Source of the DNA: Pseudomonas congelans
Lineage (GTDB): Bacteria; Pseudomonadota; Gammaproteobacteria; Pseudomonadales; Pseudomonadaceae
Assembly: GCF_900103225.1 (NCBI RefSeq)
Contig: NZ_FNJH01000008.1
Location: 122,189-186,188 of the forward strand
Length of the DNA stretch: 64,000 nt
Direction: 5' to 3'
Shown piece after piece: positions 1 through 9,794 of this stretch; the stretch's first letter is position 1; each line of letters starts with the position of its first letter. A program made the translations under genes and the position numbers. The notes under the pieces are model-generated. The model saw only the letters and a list, made by a program, of their open reading frames with translations, had not been told where the DNA came from and made no database searches.

Positions 1-2417
1 ACGTCAAGGCCGGTTTCCTGTCTGCCCTGGCCAAGGGCGAAGCCACTTCTCCCCTGATCGACAAAAAACGCGCCACCGAACTGCTCGGCACCATGCAGGG
101 TGGCTACAACATCGTCACCCTGGTTGAACTGCTCGACGACGCCACCCTCGCGCCGGTCGCTGCCGAACAACTCAAGCACACCCTGCTGATGTTCGACGCC
201 TTCCACGACGTGGCGGAAAAAGCCAAGAACGGCAATGCCCACGCCAAGGCTGTCCTGCAGTCCTGGGCTGATGGCGAGTGGTTCAAGAAGCGCCCGACAC
301 TGGCCGACAAGATCAGCCTGCGCGTCTTCAAGGTCACCGGCGAAACCAACACCGACGACCTGTCCCCTGCCCCTGATGCCTGGTCGCGTCCAGACATCCC
401 GCTGCACGCACTGGCCATGCTGAAAATGGCCCGTGAAGGCATCGTTCCTGACGTTCAGGGCTCCATCGGCCCGATGAAGCAGATCGAAGAAATGCGCGGT
501 CAGGGCTTCCCGATTGCCTACGTCGGTGACGTGGTCGGTACGGGTTCATCGCGTAAATCGGCAACCAACTCGGTACTCTGGTTCTTCGGCGACGACGTCC
601 CTTACGTCCCGAACAAGCGTGCCGGCGGTTTCTGCTTCGGCAGCAAAATTGCTCCGATCTTCTACAACACCATGGAAGATGCCGGCGCTCTGCCAATCGA
701 ATTCGATGTCTCGAACATCAACATGGGTGACGTGATCGACGTCTATCCCTACGCCGGCAAGGTCTGCAAGCACGACAGCGACGAAGTCATCACCACCTTC
801 GAAATGAAGACTCCGGTACTGCTCGACGAGGTCCGCGCTGGCGGCCGTATTCCACTGATCATTGGCCGTGGCCTGACCAGCAAGGCTCGCGCCGAACTGG
901 GCCTGCCGGAGTTCGACCTGTTCAAGACCCCTGACCAGCCAGCCGAAAGCACCAAGGGCTATACCCTTGCGCAGAAGATGGTCGGCAAGGCGTGCGGCGT
1001 AGCAGGCGTTCGTCCGGGCACCTACTGCGAACCGAAGATGACCACTGTCGGCTCCCAGGACACCACTGGCCCGATGACTCGCGACGAACTGAAAGACCTG
1101 GCGTGCCTGGGCTTCTCGACCGACCTGGTCATGCAGTCGTTCTGCCACACCGCGGCCTATCCGAAGCCTATCGACGTCAAGACGCATCACACGCTGCCTG
1201 ACTTCATCATGACCCGTGGCGGCGTTTCCCTGCGTCCGGGCGACGGCATCATCCACAGCTGGCTGAACCGCATGCTGCTGCCGGACACCGTCGGCACCGG
1301 TGGCGACTCGCACACCCGCTTCCCGATCGGCATCTCCTTCCCGGCCGGTTCCGGTCTGGTCGCGTTCGCTGCTGCAACGGGCGTCATGCCGCTGGACATG
1401 CCTGAATCGATCCTGGTTCGCTTCAAGGGCAAGATGCAACCCGGCATCACCCTGCGCGATCTGGTTCACGCCATTCCTTACTACGCAATTCAGGCTGGCC
1501 TGCTGACCGTAGAGAAGAAAGGCAAGAAGAACGCGTTCTCCGGTCGCATCCTGGAGATCGAAGGCCTCGACAACCTGAGCATCGAACAGGCTTTCGAGCT
1601 GTCTGACGCCTCTGCCGAACGTTCGGCTGCCGGTTGCACCATCAAGCTGGCCAAAGAGCCAATCATCGAATACCTGAATTCGAACATCACCCTGCTGCGC
1701 TGGATGATCGAACAGGGCTACGGTGATCCTCGCACCCTGGAGCGTCGTGCTCAGGCGATGGAAGCCTGGGTTGCCAACCCGGAGCTGCTGGAAGCCGACA
1801 AGGATGCCGAATACGCCGAAATCATCGAAATCGATCTGGCCGACGTCAAAGAGCCTGTGCTCTGCGCGCCGAACGACCCGGACGATGCACGCCTGCTGTC
1901 TTCGGTACAGGGCGAGAAGATCGACGAAGTGTTCATCGGTTCCTGCATGACCAACATCGGCCACTTCCGCGCTGCGGGCAAGTTGCTGGATCAGGTCAAG
2001 GGCCAGCTGCCTACGCGTCTGTGGCTGTCGCCGCCTACCAAGATGGACGCTCACCAGCTGACCGAAGAAGGCTACTACGGCATCTACGGCAAGGCTGGCG
2101 CACGTATGGAAATGCCGGGCTGCTCGCTGTGCATGGGTAACCAGGCACGCGTGGAACCGAACTCGACCGTGGTGTCGACGTCGACCCGTAACTTCCCGAA
2201 CCGTCTGGGTGACGGCGCGAACGTCTACCTGGCCTCGGCCGAGCTGGCGTCCGTTGCTTCGATTCTGGGTCGCCTGCCGACCGTTGAAGAGTATATGGGT
2301 TACGCCAACCAGATCGACACCATGGCAGCGGACGTGTACCGCTACCTGAGCTTCGATCAGATCGCCGAGTTCCGTGAAGCCGCTGCGAACGCCAACATCC
2401 CGGCCGTTCAAGTCTAA
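1..2417 (+). CDS. acnB: Aconitate hydratase B, 5' end outside the window
   Basis: This is the C-terminal 804 codons of the bifunctional aconitase / 2-methylisocitrate dehydratase, which interconverts citrate and isocitrate in the cytosolic TCA cycle. The reading frame is open from base 3, so about 60 N-terminal residues of the roughly 865-residue family protein lie upstream. The first residues visible belong to the HEAT-like domain, followed by the swivelling domain (GTGSSRKSA motif) and the catalytic core. Three cysteines that bind the 4Fe-4S cluster are visible in GSCMTNIGH and in GCSLCMGNQ near the C-terminus. The gene ends at TAA and is followed by a strong intrinsic terminator. Nothing is broken within the visible part. 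Family assignment is very secure. Confidence 0.97.
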   Translation, partial: VKAGFLSALAKGEATSPLIDKKRATELLGTMQGGYNIVTLVELLDDATLAPVAAEQLKHTLLMFDAFHDVAEKAKNGNAHAKAVLQSWADGEWFKKRPTLADKISLRVFKVTGETNTDDLSPAPDAWSRPDIPLHALAMLKMAREGIVPDVQGSIGPMKQIEEMRGQGFPIAYVGDVVGTGSSRKSATNSVLWFFGDDVPYVPNKRAGGFCFGSKIAPIFYNTMEDAGALPIEFDVSNINMGDVIDVYPYAGKVCKHDSDEVITTFEMKTPVLLDEVRAGGRIPLIIGRGLTSKARAELGLPEFDLFKTPDQPAESTKGYTLAQKMVGKACGVAGVRPGTYCEPKMTTVGSQDTTGPMTRDELKDLACLGFSTDLVMQSFCHTAAYPKPIDVKTHHTLPDFIMTRGGVSLRPGDGIIHSWLNRMLLPDTVGTGGDSHTRFPIGISFPAGSGLVAFAAATGVMPLDMPESILVRFKGKMQPGITLRDLVHAIPYYAIQAGLLTVEKKGKKNAFSGRILEIEGLDNLSIEQAFELSDASAERSAAGCTIKLAKEPIIEYLNSNITLLRWMIEQGYGDPRTLERRAQAMEAWVANPELLEADKDAEYAEIIEIDLADVKEPVLCAPNDPDDARLLSSVQGEKIDEVFIGSCMTNIGHFRAAGKLLDQVKGQLPTRLWLSPPTKMDAHQLTEEGYYGIYGKAGARMEMPGCSLCMGNQARVEPNSTVVSTSTRNFPNRLGDGANVYLASAELASVASILGRLPTVEEYMGYANQIDTMAADVYRYLSFDQIAEFREAAANANIPAVQV

Positions 2418-2441
2418 GCACGAAAGCTAGCAGCAAAAGAA

Positions 2442-2468
2442 CCCCATCCTCGTGATGGGGTTTTTTTT
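2442..2468 (+). terminator. Rho-independent terminator of acnB
   Basis: A perfect CCCCATC/GATGGGG stem with a short CTCGT-type loop is followed directly by eight T residues. It begins 25 bases after the acnB stop codon. Confidence 0.93.
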
Positions 2469-2526
2469 GCCCTCACTCGACCTCGTACATATATTTTTCA
2501 CATTCACATGGCTATAGTGGCGGCCC

Positions 2527-2631
2527 TTGTTGGGGAGTAGCCTGCTCTTGACTCCGGTCACAGAGCGTTCGTATCAACATTCTCGGCAGCATGCCGTGGT
2601 GCGAACACCTTCTGGTTGGCGAGACCAACGA
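2527..2631 (+). promoter_or_regulatory. yybP-ykoY manganese riboswitch upstream of mntP
   Basis: The two hallmark internal-loop sequences of the yybP-ykoY aptamer are both present in the expected order: GGGGAGTAG at 2532-2540 and GCGAGACC at 2619-2626, with the also typical TCAACAT at 2574-2580 between them. A closing helix can be drawn between TTGTTGG (2527-2533) and CCAACGA (2625-2631). The 3' strand CCAAC can alternatively pair with GTTGG at 2615-2619, which would compete with the closing helix and may be part of the switch. This RNA class senses Mn2+ and controls mntP in E. coli, where Mn2+ turns expression on. About 65 bases separate the aptamer from the GTG start, and I see no T-tract hairpin there, so control of translation is more likely than attenuation. 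Confidence 0.9.
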
Positions 2632-2696
2632 TGCATCCATGCCTAAAGTCGGGCGTGTGGCTGCGTCGTTGACTCATAGCCCGACTGGATATAACC

Positions 2697-3269
2697 GTGA
2701 ACCCGATTTCCCTCCTCTTTCTCGCGCTTGCCATGTCCACGGACGCTTTTGCTGCGGCCCTTGGTAAAGGAGCAAGCCTGCATAAACCGCGCTTTCTCGA
2801 AGCGTTGCGCACGGGCCTCATATTCGGCGCCATCGAAACCATCACTCCGGTCATCGGCTGGGGCATCGGCCAAGTGGCTGCGCGTTTTGCCGAGAGCTGG
2901 GACCACTGGATCGCCTTCACGCTGTTGCTGGTGCTCGGCCTGCACATGATCTACAACGGCATCAAGCACGACGATGACGAAGAGCAGGAAAAGCCGGGGC
3001 AGCATTCTTTCTGGATTCTCGCCGTCACCGCATTTGCCACCAGTATCGATGCACTGGCGGTCGGCGTAGGTCTGGCATTTGTCGACGTCAATATCGTGGT
3101 TGCCGCCCTGGCCATTGGCCTCGCGACTACTGTCATGGTCACTATCGGCGTGATGCTGGGCCGGGTACTGGGTTCGATGGTCGGCAAACGCGCTGAAATC
3201 GTTGGCGGTATCGTGTTGATCGTGGTGGGTGCGACGATTCTTTACGAGCACCTGTCGGCGGCGCAGTAA
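2697..3269 (+). CDS. mntP: Manganese efflux pump MntP
   Basis: This is a 190-residue polytopic inner-membrane protein of the MntP (formerly DUF204/YebN) family, which exports Mn2+ and protects against its toxicity. Two internally repeated halves each carry the conserved acidic motif in a membrane helix: ALAMSTDAFAAALGKG near the N-terminus and AFATSIDALAVGVGLAF near residue 115. About six membrane segments are visible. The length equals that of the E. coli protein. The start is GTG at 2697, giving the family-typical MNPISLL beginning. The manganese riboswitch directly upstream independently supports the function. A bidirectional terminator separates it from the convergent glutamate dehydrogenase gene. 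Confidence 0.95.
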   Translation: MNPISLLFLALAMSTDAFAAALGKGASLHKPRFLEALRTGLIFGAIETITPVIGWGIGQVAARFAESWDHWIAFTLLLVLGLHMIYNGIKHDDDEEQEKPGQHSFWILAVTAFATSIDALAVGVGLAFVDVNIVVAALAIGLATTVMVTIGVMLGRVLGSMVGKRAEIVGGIVLIVVGATILYEHLSAAQ

Positions 3270-3301
3270 TCGGCTGATCGAACGTATCAGGCAGGCACAA
3301 A

Positions 3302-3330
3302 AAAACCCGCATCTTTCGATGCGGGTTTTT
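3302..3330. terminator. Bidirectional terminator between mntP and gdhB
   Basis: AAACCCGCAT/ATGCGGGTTT forms a stem with a CTTTCG loop. It is flanked by an A tract on the left and a T tract on the right, so it can end transcription from both converging genes. Confidence 0.9.
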
Positions 3331-3356
3331 TATGGGTACAGCCTTTTACAGCACGC

Positions 3357-6300
3357 TTACACGGTAATGCCCTGCCCGCTCATGGCCAGGTCCAGCAGCT
3401 CGCGGTTGGCAACGGCGTACATCGCGTAATCCGTGCCGCTTGCCGCACGCAGCTCGACCAGCATGGCACGCCAGCGCTCGACCATCAGCGTGTGCTGTTC
3501 CAGCCACAGGGCCAGACGCGCGTCGATTTCCGAAGGACCATCGGCCATCTGCAGAACCGATACGGTGATCGCCCGCTGTTGCCAGTCGACATCGTCACGG
3601 AACGCTTCACGCGCCAGAGCCTGCCAGTTGTTTTCCACCGGCAGACTGCTGATCTGCTGCAGGTACCAGGTAATGTCCAGCGCGCTGCCGACGGCGAAGT
3701 ACGCCTTGGCGACGTCGGCAGCGTTCTGCCCGGTGACGTCGGAGGCTTCGATGATCGGCAACAGCGTATACAGATGCGTCGTACCGGCGACCATGCGCGC
3801 CAGCAATTCCGGCACACCGGCTTCGACATAGGCCTGATAACGCGTCTGCCAGATCTCGCGGGTAGGCCCTTCCAGCAGTTCGTCAAGCTTGAGACCCAGT
3901 GCGGCGAGGTGCGGACCGAAGTGCGCCACATCACGGCCAGCGTCCAGCTCGTTGCGACGGCTACGCAGGAACCAGCGCGTTGCACGACGCCCCAGACGCA
4001 TCAGCTCATCCATCAATGCCAGCTGGATTTCGGCCGAAACCTTGTAATCCAGTGCCTCTATCTGACGGAACCAGTGCGGCAGGTGGAAGATGTCACGCAC
4101 GATCACGTAGGCGCCGGCCACCGCCGCAGCGCTCATGCCGGTCGACTCCTTGAGCCGCTGCACGAAGGTGATGCCCATGTGGTTGACCAGATCGTTGGCG
4201 ATCTGCGTGCTGACGATCTCGCGCTTCAGGCGATGGCCGCGCATGGCCGTGGAAAACTTGGCACTCAGCGAAGGCGGGAACGCGGTTTCCATATCGCGCG
4301 CCAGATAATCGTCATCCGGCACACGGGATTCCAGCAACGCTTCCTTGAGATCGATCTTGCTGTACGAGATCAACACCGACAGCTCGGCACGACTCAAGCC
4401 CTGCTTGGCCGCAATCCGCTCGGCAATCTGCTCTTCGGCAGGCAGGAACTCGATAGCGCGATCAAGCTTGCCACGCGCCTCCAGGTCACTCATCAGGCGC
4501 TTGTATTCGGCAATCCGCTCGTAAGCGCGACGTGCTGCCAGCGACAACGCCTGGGTCTGCTTGTAGTTGTTGCCCAGCACCAGGTGGCCCACTTCGTCGG
4601 TCATGCTTTCGAGCAACTGATTGCGCTGCTTCTCGGTCATGTCACCGGCCTGCACCACTTCGTTGAGCAGGATCTTGATGTTCACTTCGTGGTCGGAGCA
4701 GTCCACACCGCCCGCGTTGTCGATGAAGTCGGTGTTGGTCGCGCCGCCATTAAGGCCGAACTCGACACGGCCCAGTTGGGTCATGCCCAGGTTGCCGCCC
4801 TCGCCCACCACCTTGCAACGCAGCTCGTTGCCGTCGACGCGCAGCGCATCGTTGGCCTTGTCGCCGACATCCGCGTGCGACTCTTCGCTGGACTTCACGT
4901 ACGTGCCGATACCGCCGTTCCACAACAGATCGACCGGCGCCTTGAGCAAGGCGTGCAGCAGTTCGGTCGGGGTCAGCTTGTCGGCCTTGATGTCGAAGCG
5001 CGCCTTCATCTGTTCGGTGATGGCGATACTTTTCAGGCTGCGCGGGAAAATCCCGCCGCCAGCAGACATGATGCTGGTGTCATAGTCGGTCCAGGACGAG
5101 CGCGGCAGATTGAACAGGCGCTGACGCTCTGCAAAGCTGGTGGCCGGGTCCGGATTCGGATCGATGAAGATGTGCAGGTGGTTGAACGCTGCGACCAGCT
5201 GCAACTTGTCAGACATCAGCAGGCCGTTGCCGAACACGTCACCGGCCATGTCGCCGATACCGATCACGCTGATGCTGTCCTGCTGCACATTGATGTCGCG
5301 TTCGCGGAAGTGACGCTGCACGCCCACCCATGCGCCTTTGGCGGTGATGCCCATCTTCTTGTGGTCGTAACCGGCAGAACCACCGGAAGCGAAAGCATCA
5401 CCCAGCCAGAAGCCGTAGTCGATGGCAATGCCGTTGGCGATGTCCGAGAACGTCGCGGTGCCTTTGTCGGCAGCCACCACCAGATACGGGTCATCGTCGT
5501 CATGACGCACCACGTTGACCGGCGGCACCAGCGCGCCTTCCTTGAGGTTGTCAGTGATGTCCAGCAGCCCGGAGATGAAGATGCGGTAGCAGGCAATTGC
5601 CTCGGCCTGCACCTCGTCGCGGTTGCCGGTGGTCGGCAGGCGACGCGGCACGAAGCCGCCCTTGGCACCTACCGGCACAATGACCGAGTTCTTCACCTGC
5701 TGGGCTTTTACCAGACCCAGCACTTCGGTACGGAAGTCTTCCTCGCGGTCCGACCAGCGCAGGCCGCCACGCGCCACGTTGCCGAAACGCAGATGCACGC
5801 CCTCGACACGCGGTGAGTAGACGAAAATTTCAAACTTGGGCACCGGCTTGGGCAGCTCGGGGATCAGGCGCGGGTTGAACTTGAAGCTGAAATAGCTCTT
5901 GCTCTGCCCGTTGGCATCGGCCTGATAGAAGTTGGTCCGCAGGGTGGCCTTGATCAGGTCCAGATAGCGACGCAGGATGCGGTCTTCATTGAGCACCTGC
6001 ACGTCATCCAGCGCAGTCAGAATCGCTTGTTCCAAACGCAACTGCTTGTCGTCGAGATCGTCGGAACCCAGCTTGCGCGCCAGATAGAAACGGGTCTTGA
6101 ACAGGCGCGTCAGCTCGCGGGCGATGTCGGTGTGGTTGTTCAGTGTGGTGGCGATGTAACCCAGGTCAAAGCCCAGACGAATCTGCTTCAGATAGCGTGC
6201 ATAGGCACGCAGCAGCGCCACGTCGCGCCACGGCAGGCCGGCGGTGAGTACCAGACGGTTGAACGCATCGTTTTCGGCATCACCGCGCACGATGTGCACG

Positions 6301-8213
6301 AACGCATCCTGCAGGGTGTCATTGAGCTGCTGAATATCGAGGTTCAGACCTTCGCCGTAGGTGAAGGCGAAATCGTGAATCCAGAACTCGCGGCCATTGG
6401 CATGATGCAGGCGGTACGGGAACTCGCCCAGCACGCGCAGGCCGAGGTTTTCCAGAATCGGCAACACATCGGACAGCGCCAGCGGTGTATCGGCGTGATA
6501 CAGCTTGCAATGCAATTGCTGGCGGCCACCGGCCAGTGGCTGGTAGAAGCTCATCACCAGCGGATTGGCTTCGCTGAGGCTCAGTACGTGCTGCATGTCG
6601 ACGACTGCCGAATGCGCCGCAAAGCGCTCGCGGTAGCCGGCCGGGAAGCCTTTCGGGAAGTCGGCCAGCACGTTGGTGCCCTGGGCTTCACCGAAGCTTT
6701 CGACCACCAGACTGGCGTAGTCGTCCTTCCACGAACGGCACGCCTGAATAACTTCGTTTTCCAGCTGGGCGACGTCGATTTCCAGGTTGATCTTCGGGTC
6801 CACGCGCAGAATCAACTGCACCCGCGCCAGCACCGATTCAGAGAAGAACGTCCAGAATTCGCAATCGCTGGCCTTGAGGCGATCCATCAGGACCTGCTGG
6901 ATCTTCTGGCGTACTTCGGTGGAGTACACGTCGCGCGGCACATAGGCCAGGCAGTAGCAGAAACGGCCGTACGGGTCCTTGCGCAGGAACACGCGAATCT
7001 TGTTGCGCTCCTGGATCTGCACGATCGACATGACCGTGGTGAACAGTTCGTCCACCGGAGTCTGGAACAGGTCGTCACGTGGCAGCACTTCGACCACCTG
7101 CGCCAGTTCCTTGCCCAGGTGCGCCTTGGCGTCGAAACCGGAGCGGCGCTCGACCTCGGCGACCTTGCGACGGATGTACGGAATCTGCCGCACGCTTTCG
7201 CCATACACCGACGAGGTGTACAGGCCCATGAAGCGACATTCCTTGATGACCTTGCCCGACGCGTCGATCTGCCGGATCGAAACGTAATCCGGGTACGCCG
7301 GACGGTGTACGCGGCTTGGGTGCGCCGCCTTGGCAAACGACAGCAGCACCGGTTCCTGCAGGTATTTCACCGCGTAATCTTCGATGTGCAGTTCTTCGCG
7401 GGTCAGGCCAGGGCGCAGCAGTCGGGTCAGCCCCAGGAAAGACGACTCGTCGTAGACCAACTGGCCGCCTTCGGCGTCGTTGCGCACTTCGAATTCTTCG
7501 TAGCCCAGGAAGGTGAAGTGGTTGTCCACCAGCCATTGCAGGAAGACCTTGATCTCGGCCTTTTCCTCGACGTCGGTGTTGGACTCGTTGGCATCGATAC
7601 TGGCCAGCAGCTCGTGCAGACGCGCTTTCATCGGCCCGAAATCTTCGACGGCAGCGCGCACTTCGCCAAGCACCTGCTCCAGCTCGCGCGCCAGCACGTT
7701 CAACTCGCTGACATTGGCGCAGCGGTCGATCTCCAGGTACATCAGCGATTCCTGCAGCACGTCTTCGCCGGTGGTGCCCTTGGGCAGCATCTCGAGCAAT
7801 TCGCCAGCAGCGCCGCGACGCACACTCAGTACGGTGGTTTGCAGGGTATGGATGCTGTAGCCGCGGCGGTTCAGCTCGGTACGTACGGAGTCGACCAGAA
7901 ACGGCAGGTCGTGATGCAGCACTTCAACGGCAGTATGAGTCGATTGCCAGCCGTGGCGCTCGTAATCGGGGTTGTAGACACGGACCTGCGGGTGAGCATG
8001 TTCGAAACGCTCCAGCAGGCGCCACGCGGACAAGGTGCAGCCTGCCAGGTCGGAAAGCCGCCGCTGGGTGAGCTCGTCGAGGGAAATGATGCCGAAGAAT
8101 TGCTCGGCAAACAGCGCCACTTGTGGCAGTGCCTGTTCGCTGATGTGCTGAGCCAGTGCCGCTTGCAGTTGATGCTGGAAGTCGGCCTTGCTGGCTGCGG
8201 TGAAGAACGCCAT
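3357..8213 (-). CDS. gdhB: NAD-specific glutamate dehydrogenase, large (180 kDa) class
   Basis: This 1618-residue protein belongs to the L_180 class of NAD-dependent glutamate dehydrogenases, which deaminate glutamate to 2-oxoglutarate and ammonium during amino-acid catabolism. The size is normal for the class, with long regulatory regions on either side of the catalytic domain. The N-terminal ACT-like region covers about the first 400 residues. The catalytic core is recognisable from GGLRWSDREEDFRTE and the following VGAKGGF segment, with the nucleotide-binding part further on. The start ATG at 8213 gives MAFFTAASK, as I recall it from other pseudomonads. It is transcribed alone, converging on mntP. 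The reading frame is intact throughout. Confidence 0.96.
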   Translation of the reverse strand: MAFFTAASKADFQHQLQAALAQHISEQALPQVALFAEQFFGIISLDELTQRRLSDLAGCTLSAWRLLERFEHAHPQVRVYNPDYERHGWQSTHTAVEVLHHDLPFLVDSVRTELNRRGYSIHTLQTTVLSVRRGAAGELLEMLPKGTTGEDVLQESLMYLEIDRCANVSELNVLARELEQVLGEVRAAVEDFGPMKARLHELLASIDANESNTDVEEKAEIKVFLQWLVDNHFTFLGYEEFEVRNDAEGGQLVYDESSFLGLTRLLRPGLTREELHIEDYAVKYLQEPVLLSFAKAAHPSRVHRPAYPDYVSIRQIDASGKVIKECRFMGLYTSSVYGESVRQIPYIRRKVAEVERRSGFDAKAHLGKELAQVVEVLPRDDLFQTPVDELFTTVMSIVQIQERNKIRVFLRKDPYGRFCYCLAYVPRDVYSTEVRQKIQQVLMDRLKASDCEFWTFFSESVLARVQLILRVDPKINLEIDVAQLENEVIQACRSWKDDYASLVVESFGEAQGTNVLADFPKGFPAGYRERFAAHSAVVDMQHVLSLSEANPLVMSFYQPLAGGRQQLHCKLYHADTPLALSDVLPILENLGLRVLGEFPYRLHHANGREFWIHDFAFTYGEGLNLDIQQLNDTLQDAFVHIVRGDAENDAFNRLVLTAGLPWRDVALLRAYARYLKQIRLGFDLGYIATTLNNHTDIARELTRLFKTRFYLARKLGSDDLDDKQLRLEQAILTALDDVQVLNEDRILRRYLDLIKATLRTNFYQADANGQSKSYFSFKFNPRLIPELPKPVPKFEIFVYSPRVEGVHLRFGNVARGGLRWSDREEDFRTEVLGLVKAQQVKNSVIVPVGAKGGFVPRRLPTTGNRDEVQAEAIACYRIFISGLLDITDNLKEGALVPPVNVVRHDDDDPYLVVAADKGTATFSDIANGIAIDYGFWLGDAFASGGSAGYDHKKMGITAKGAWVGVQRHFRERDINVQQDSISVIGIGDMAGDVFGNGLLMSDKLQLVAAFNHLHIFIDPNPDPATSFAERQRLFNLPRSSWTDYDTSIMSAGGGIFPRSLKSIAITEQMKARFDIKADKLTPTELLHALLKAPVDLLWNGGIGTYVKSSEESHADVGDKANDALRVDGNELRCKVVGEGGNLGMTQLGRVEFGLNGGATNTDFIDNAGGVDCSDHEVNIKILLNEVVQAGDMTEKQRNQLLESMTDEVGHLVLGNNYKQTQALSLAARRAYERIAEYKRLMSDLEARGKLDRAIEFLPAEEQIAERIAAKQGLSRAELSVLISYSKIDLKEALLESRVPDDDYLARDMETAFPPSLSAKFSTAMRGHRLKREIVSTQIANDLVNHMGITFVQRLKESTGMSAAAVAGAYVIVRDIFHLPHWFRQIEALDYKVSAEIQLALMDELMRLGRRATRWFLRSRRNELDAGRDVAHFGPHLAALGLKLDELLEGPTREIWQTRYQAYVEAGVPELLARMVAGTTHLYTLLPIIEASDVTGQNAADVAKAYFAVGSALDITWYLQQISSLPVENNWQALAREAFRDDVDWQQRAITVSVLQMADGPSEIDARLALWLEQHTLMVERWRAMLVELRAASGTDYAMYAVANRELLDLAMSGQGITV

Positions 8214-8580
8214 CTGTGGTACTCCGCTTTGGCTTTTATTGGGGAGGCTTGAAGAAGGTGTTGAAACCGGTGTGCCCTTGCATTCAATCGCGCGGGCATA
8301 ACCTGATCGAGTGTAAAGCTAAAGTAGTAACGCGCGCTGTGTCAGGGTAGTCACATTTGTATATCGCGGTGAAAAAACGCTGCGCGCACCCGACACCGTA
8401 CACCACTCGTCTGTCATGCAGCTTAACGAGAGCTGAGCGCACACTGCTTACGAGGCTGCGACATATTCGGTCATCAGGTCGCGATACACTGCGCACGATG
8501 GTGCCAATATCGCCCGACAATATTTACCCGGGACTGGCAAAATCCCCTCACGCCTCACCTGGACAGACCCGGAGCCAACC
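8214..8580. other. Divergent intergenic region between gdhB and an unknown gene
   Basis: These 367 bases must hold the promoters of gdhB (leftward) and of the small gene at 8581 (rightward). Short ORFs here have neither recognisable products nor good ribosome binding sites. I saw no convincing operator, RNA gene or repeat. Confidence 0.6.
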
Positions 8581-8940
8581 ATGCAAATCAAGACCGCCAG
8601 CCTCATCGCCAACCCGTGCGACGACGAATACGACGATATGGCACTGCTCTGCTGCCACGCAGAAAACGGCATGCTGTTTTCCCTGACGCGTTTCCCGGAC
8701 GAGAACGAAGTGGAAATCACCATCAGCGACGACAAGTCACTGAATGTGTCCAGCCTGAAGGTCACCTTCAGTGCCGAGCGCCTGTTGGTGGAAATCGACC
8801 CGCAGGACGCCAGGCAGCTCGATGGCCACCATCAGTATGAAATTCTCCACGCCACCGATGCAGGCGAGTTGCACGACGTGCACCAGACGTTACAGATCAT
8901 TCTCGAAAACGTCGGTGAGTACAGCAGCACAATCAACTGA
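8581..8940 (+). CDS. Conserved hypothetical acidic protein
   Basis: This 119-residue soluble protein is strongly acidic, with many Asp and Glu and a CDDEYDDM segment near residue 13. It has no signal peptide or membrane helix. Predicted alternating beta strands (MLFSLTRF, EVEITISDD, LKVTFSAERLLVEI) suggest a small beta-rich fold. The start ATG is preceded by GGAG at a suitable distance (CGGAGCCAACC-ATG). A short gap follows before the hydrolase gene at 8988, so the two may be cotranscribed. I do not recognise a named domain. The coding pattern matches the neighbours, so I regard it as a real gene of unknown function. Confidence 0.75.
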   Translation: MQIKTASLIANPCDDEYDDMALLCCHAENGMLFSLTRFPDENEVEITISDDKSLNVSSLKVTFSAERLLVEIDPQDARQLDGHHQYEILHATDAGELHDVHQTLQIILENVGEYSSTIN

Positions 8941-8987
8941 CGGGGAAAAAGCGCTAGAGTGAGCACTTCGCCGAACAGGAGTGTGTC

Positions 8988-9734
8988 ATGAACCGCATTT
9001 TCGACGCCCACTGCCACATCATCGATCCGCATTTCCCGCTGATCGCCAATAACGGCTATCTGCCGGAGCCGTTCGGTGTCAGTGACTACCTTGCGACGGT
9101 CAAGCCTCTGGGCGTTCAGGGCGGCGCCGTTGTGTCGGGCTCCTTTCAGGGCTTTGACCAGGGTTATCTGCTTCAGGCACTACGCCTGCTGGGACCGGGC
9201 TTCGTCGGTGTCACGCAACTGCCCGCCAGCGTCACCGATGCAGAGCTGGACACCCTGAATACGGCAGGCGTGCGCGCCTTGCGCTTCAACCTCAAGCGCG
9301 GCGGCTCGGAGCAGCTCGACCAGTTGGAGGAACTGGCCGTGCGTGTCCATGAACACGCAGGCTGGCACTCGGAGCTGTACATCGACTCGCGGGAACTGGC
9401 GCACATCGAAACACGTCTGCGCAAACTCCCGGCCCTCAGCATCGACCACCTGGGGCTGAGTGCCGAAGGGCTGCCCGTGGTCCTGCGCCTTGCGGAGCGC
9501 GGCGTACGGATCAAGGCCTGTGGTTTCGGGCGCGTGGACTTTCCGGTGCGTGAGGCGCTCAGGGATATCCATGCCGCCAACCCGAATGCCCTGATGTTCG
9601 GCACCGACCTGCCATCGACCCGCGCACCCCGCCCATTCCGGCCCGACGATATCGAACTGTTGATCGACGCACTGGGCGAAAGCGGCGCTGGTCAGGCGCT
9701 GTGGGATAACGCGGCGAGCTTCTATCGAATCTGA
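8988..9734 (+). CDS. Amidohydrolase-family (TIM-barrel) metal-dependent hydrolase
   Basis: This 248-residue protein opens with FDAHCHIID, the His-X-His metal-binding motif of amidohydrolase family 2 (PF04909) proteins. It ends with the family-typical FGTDLPSTR segment near residue 205, containing the expected late Asp. Family members hydrolyse or decarboxylate small carboxylic or lactone substrates, such as 2-pyrone-4,6-dicarboxylate lactonase-like enzymes. The sequence does not tell the substrate. An AGGAG ribosome binding site lies seven bases before the ATG. It follows the unknown gene at 8581 in the same direction by 47 bases. It is somewhat shorter than typical members (270-300 residues) but looks complete. 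Confidence 0.8.
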   Translation: MNRIFDAHCHIIDPHFPLIANNGYLPEPFGVSDYLATVKPLGVQGGAVVSGSFQGFDQGYLLQALRLLGPGFVGVTQLPASVTDAELDTLNTAGVRALRFNLKRGGSEQLDQLEELAVRVHEHAGWHSELYIDSRELAHIETRLRKLPALSIDHLGLSAEGLPVVLRLAERGVRIKACGFGRVDFPVREALRDIHAANPNALMFGTDLPSTRAPRPFRPDDIELLIDALGESGAGQALWDNAASFYRI

Positions 9735-9765
9735 CGCTGCGGCTTCGACGAACAGAGCCAATCGC

Positions 9766-9794
9766 CCTACATGAACACCTATTGATCATGTAGG
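9766..9794. repeat. Inverted repeat upstream of the moxR operon
   Basis: CCTACATGA and TCATGTAGG form a perfect 9-base inverted repeat with an 11-base spacer. It lies 32 bases after the hydrolase stop and about 150 bases before moxR. No T tract follows. It could be a weak terminator or an operator; the sequence does not decide. Confidence 0.35.

Noticed and set aside
546..2411. 621-codon minus-strand frame opposite acnB
   Set aside because: It mirrors the codon-biased acnB gene, gives no recognisable protein, and has no start signal. High GC content produces such antisense frames.
3492..8252. Two frames of over 740 codons on the plus strand opposite gdhB
   Set aside because: They are antisense shadows of the glutamate dehydrogenase gene, rich in His, Gln and Arg without any domain pattern.
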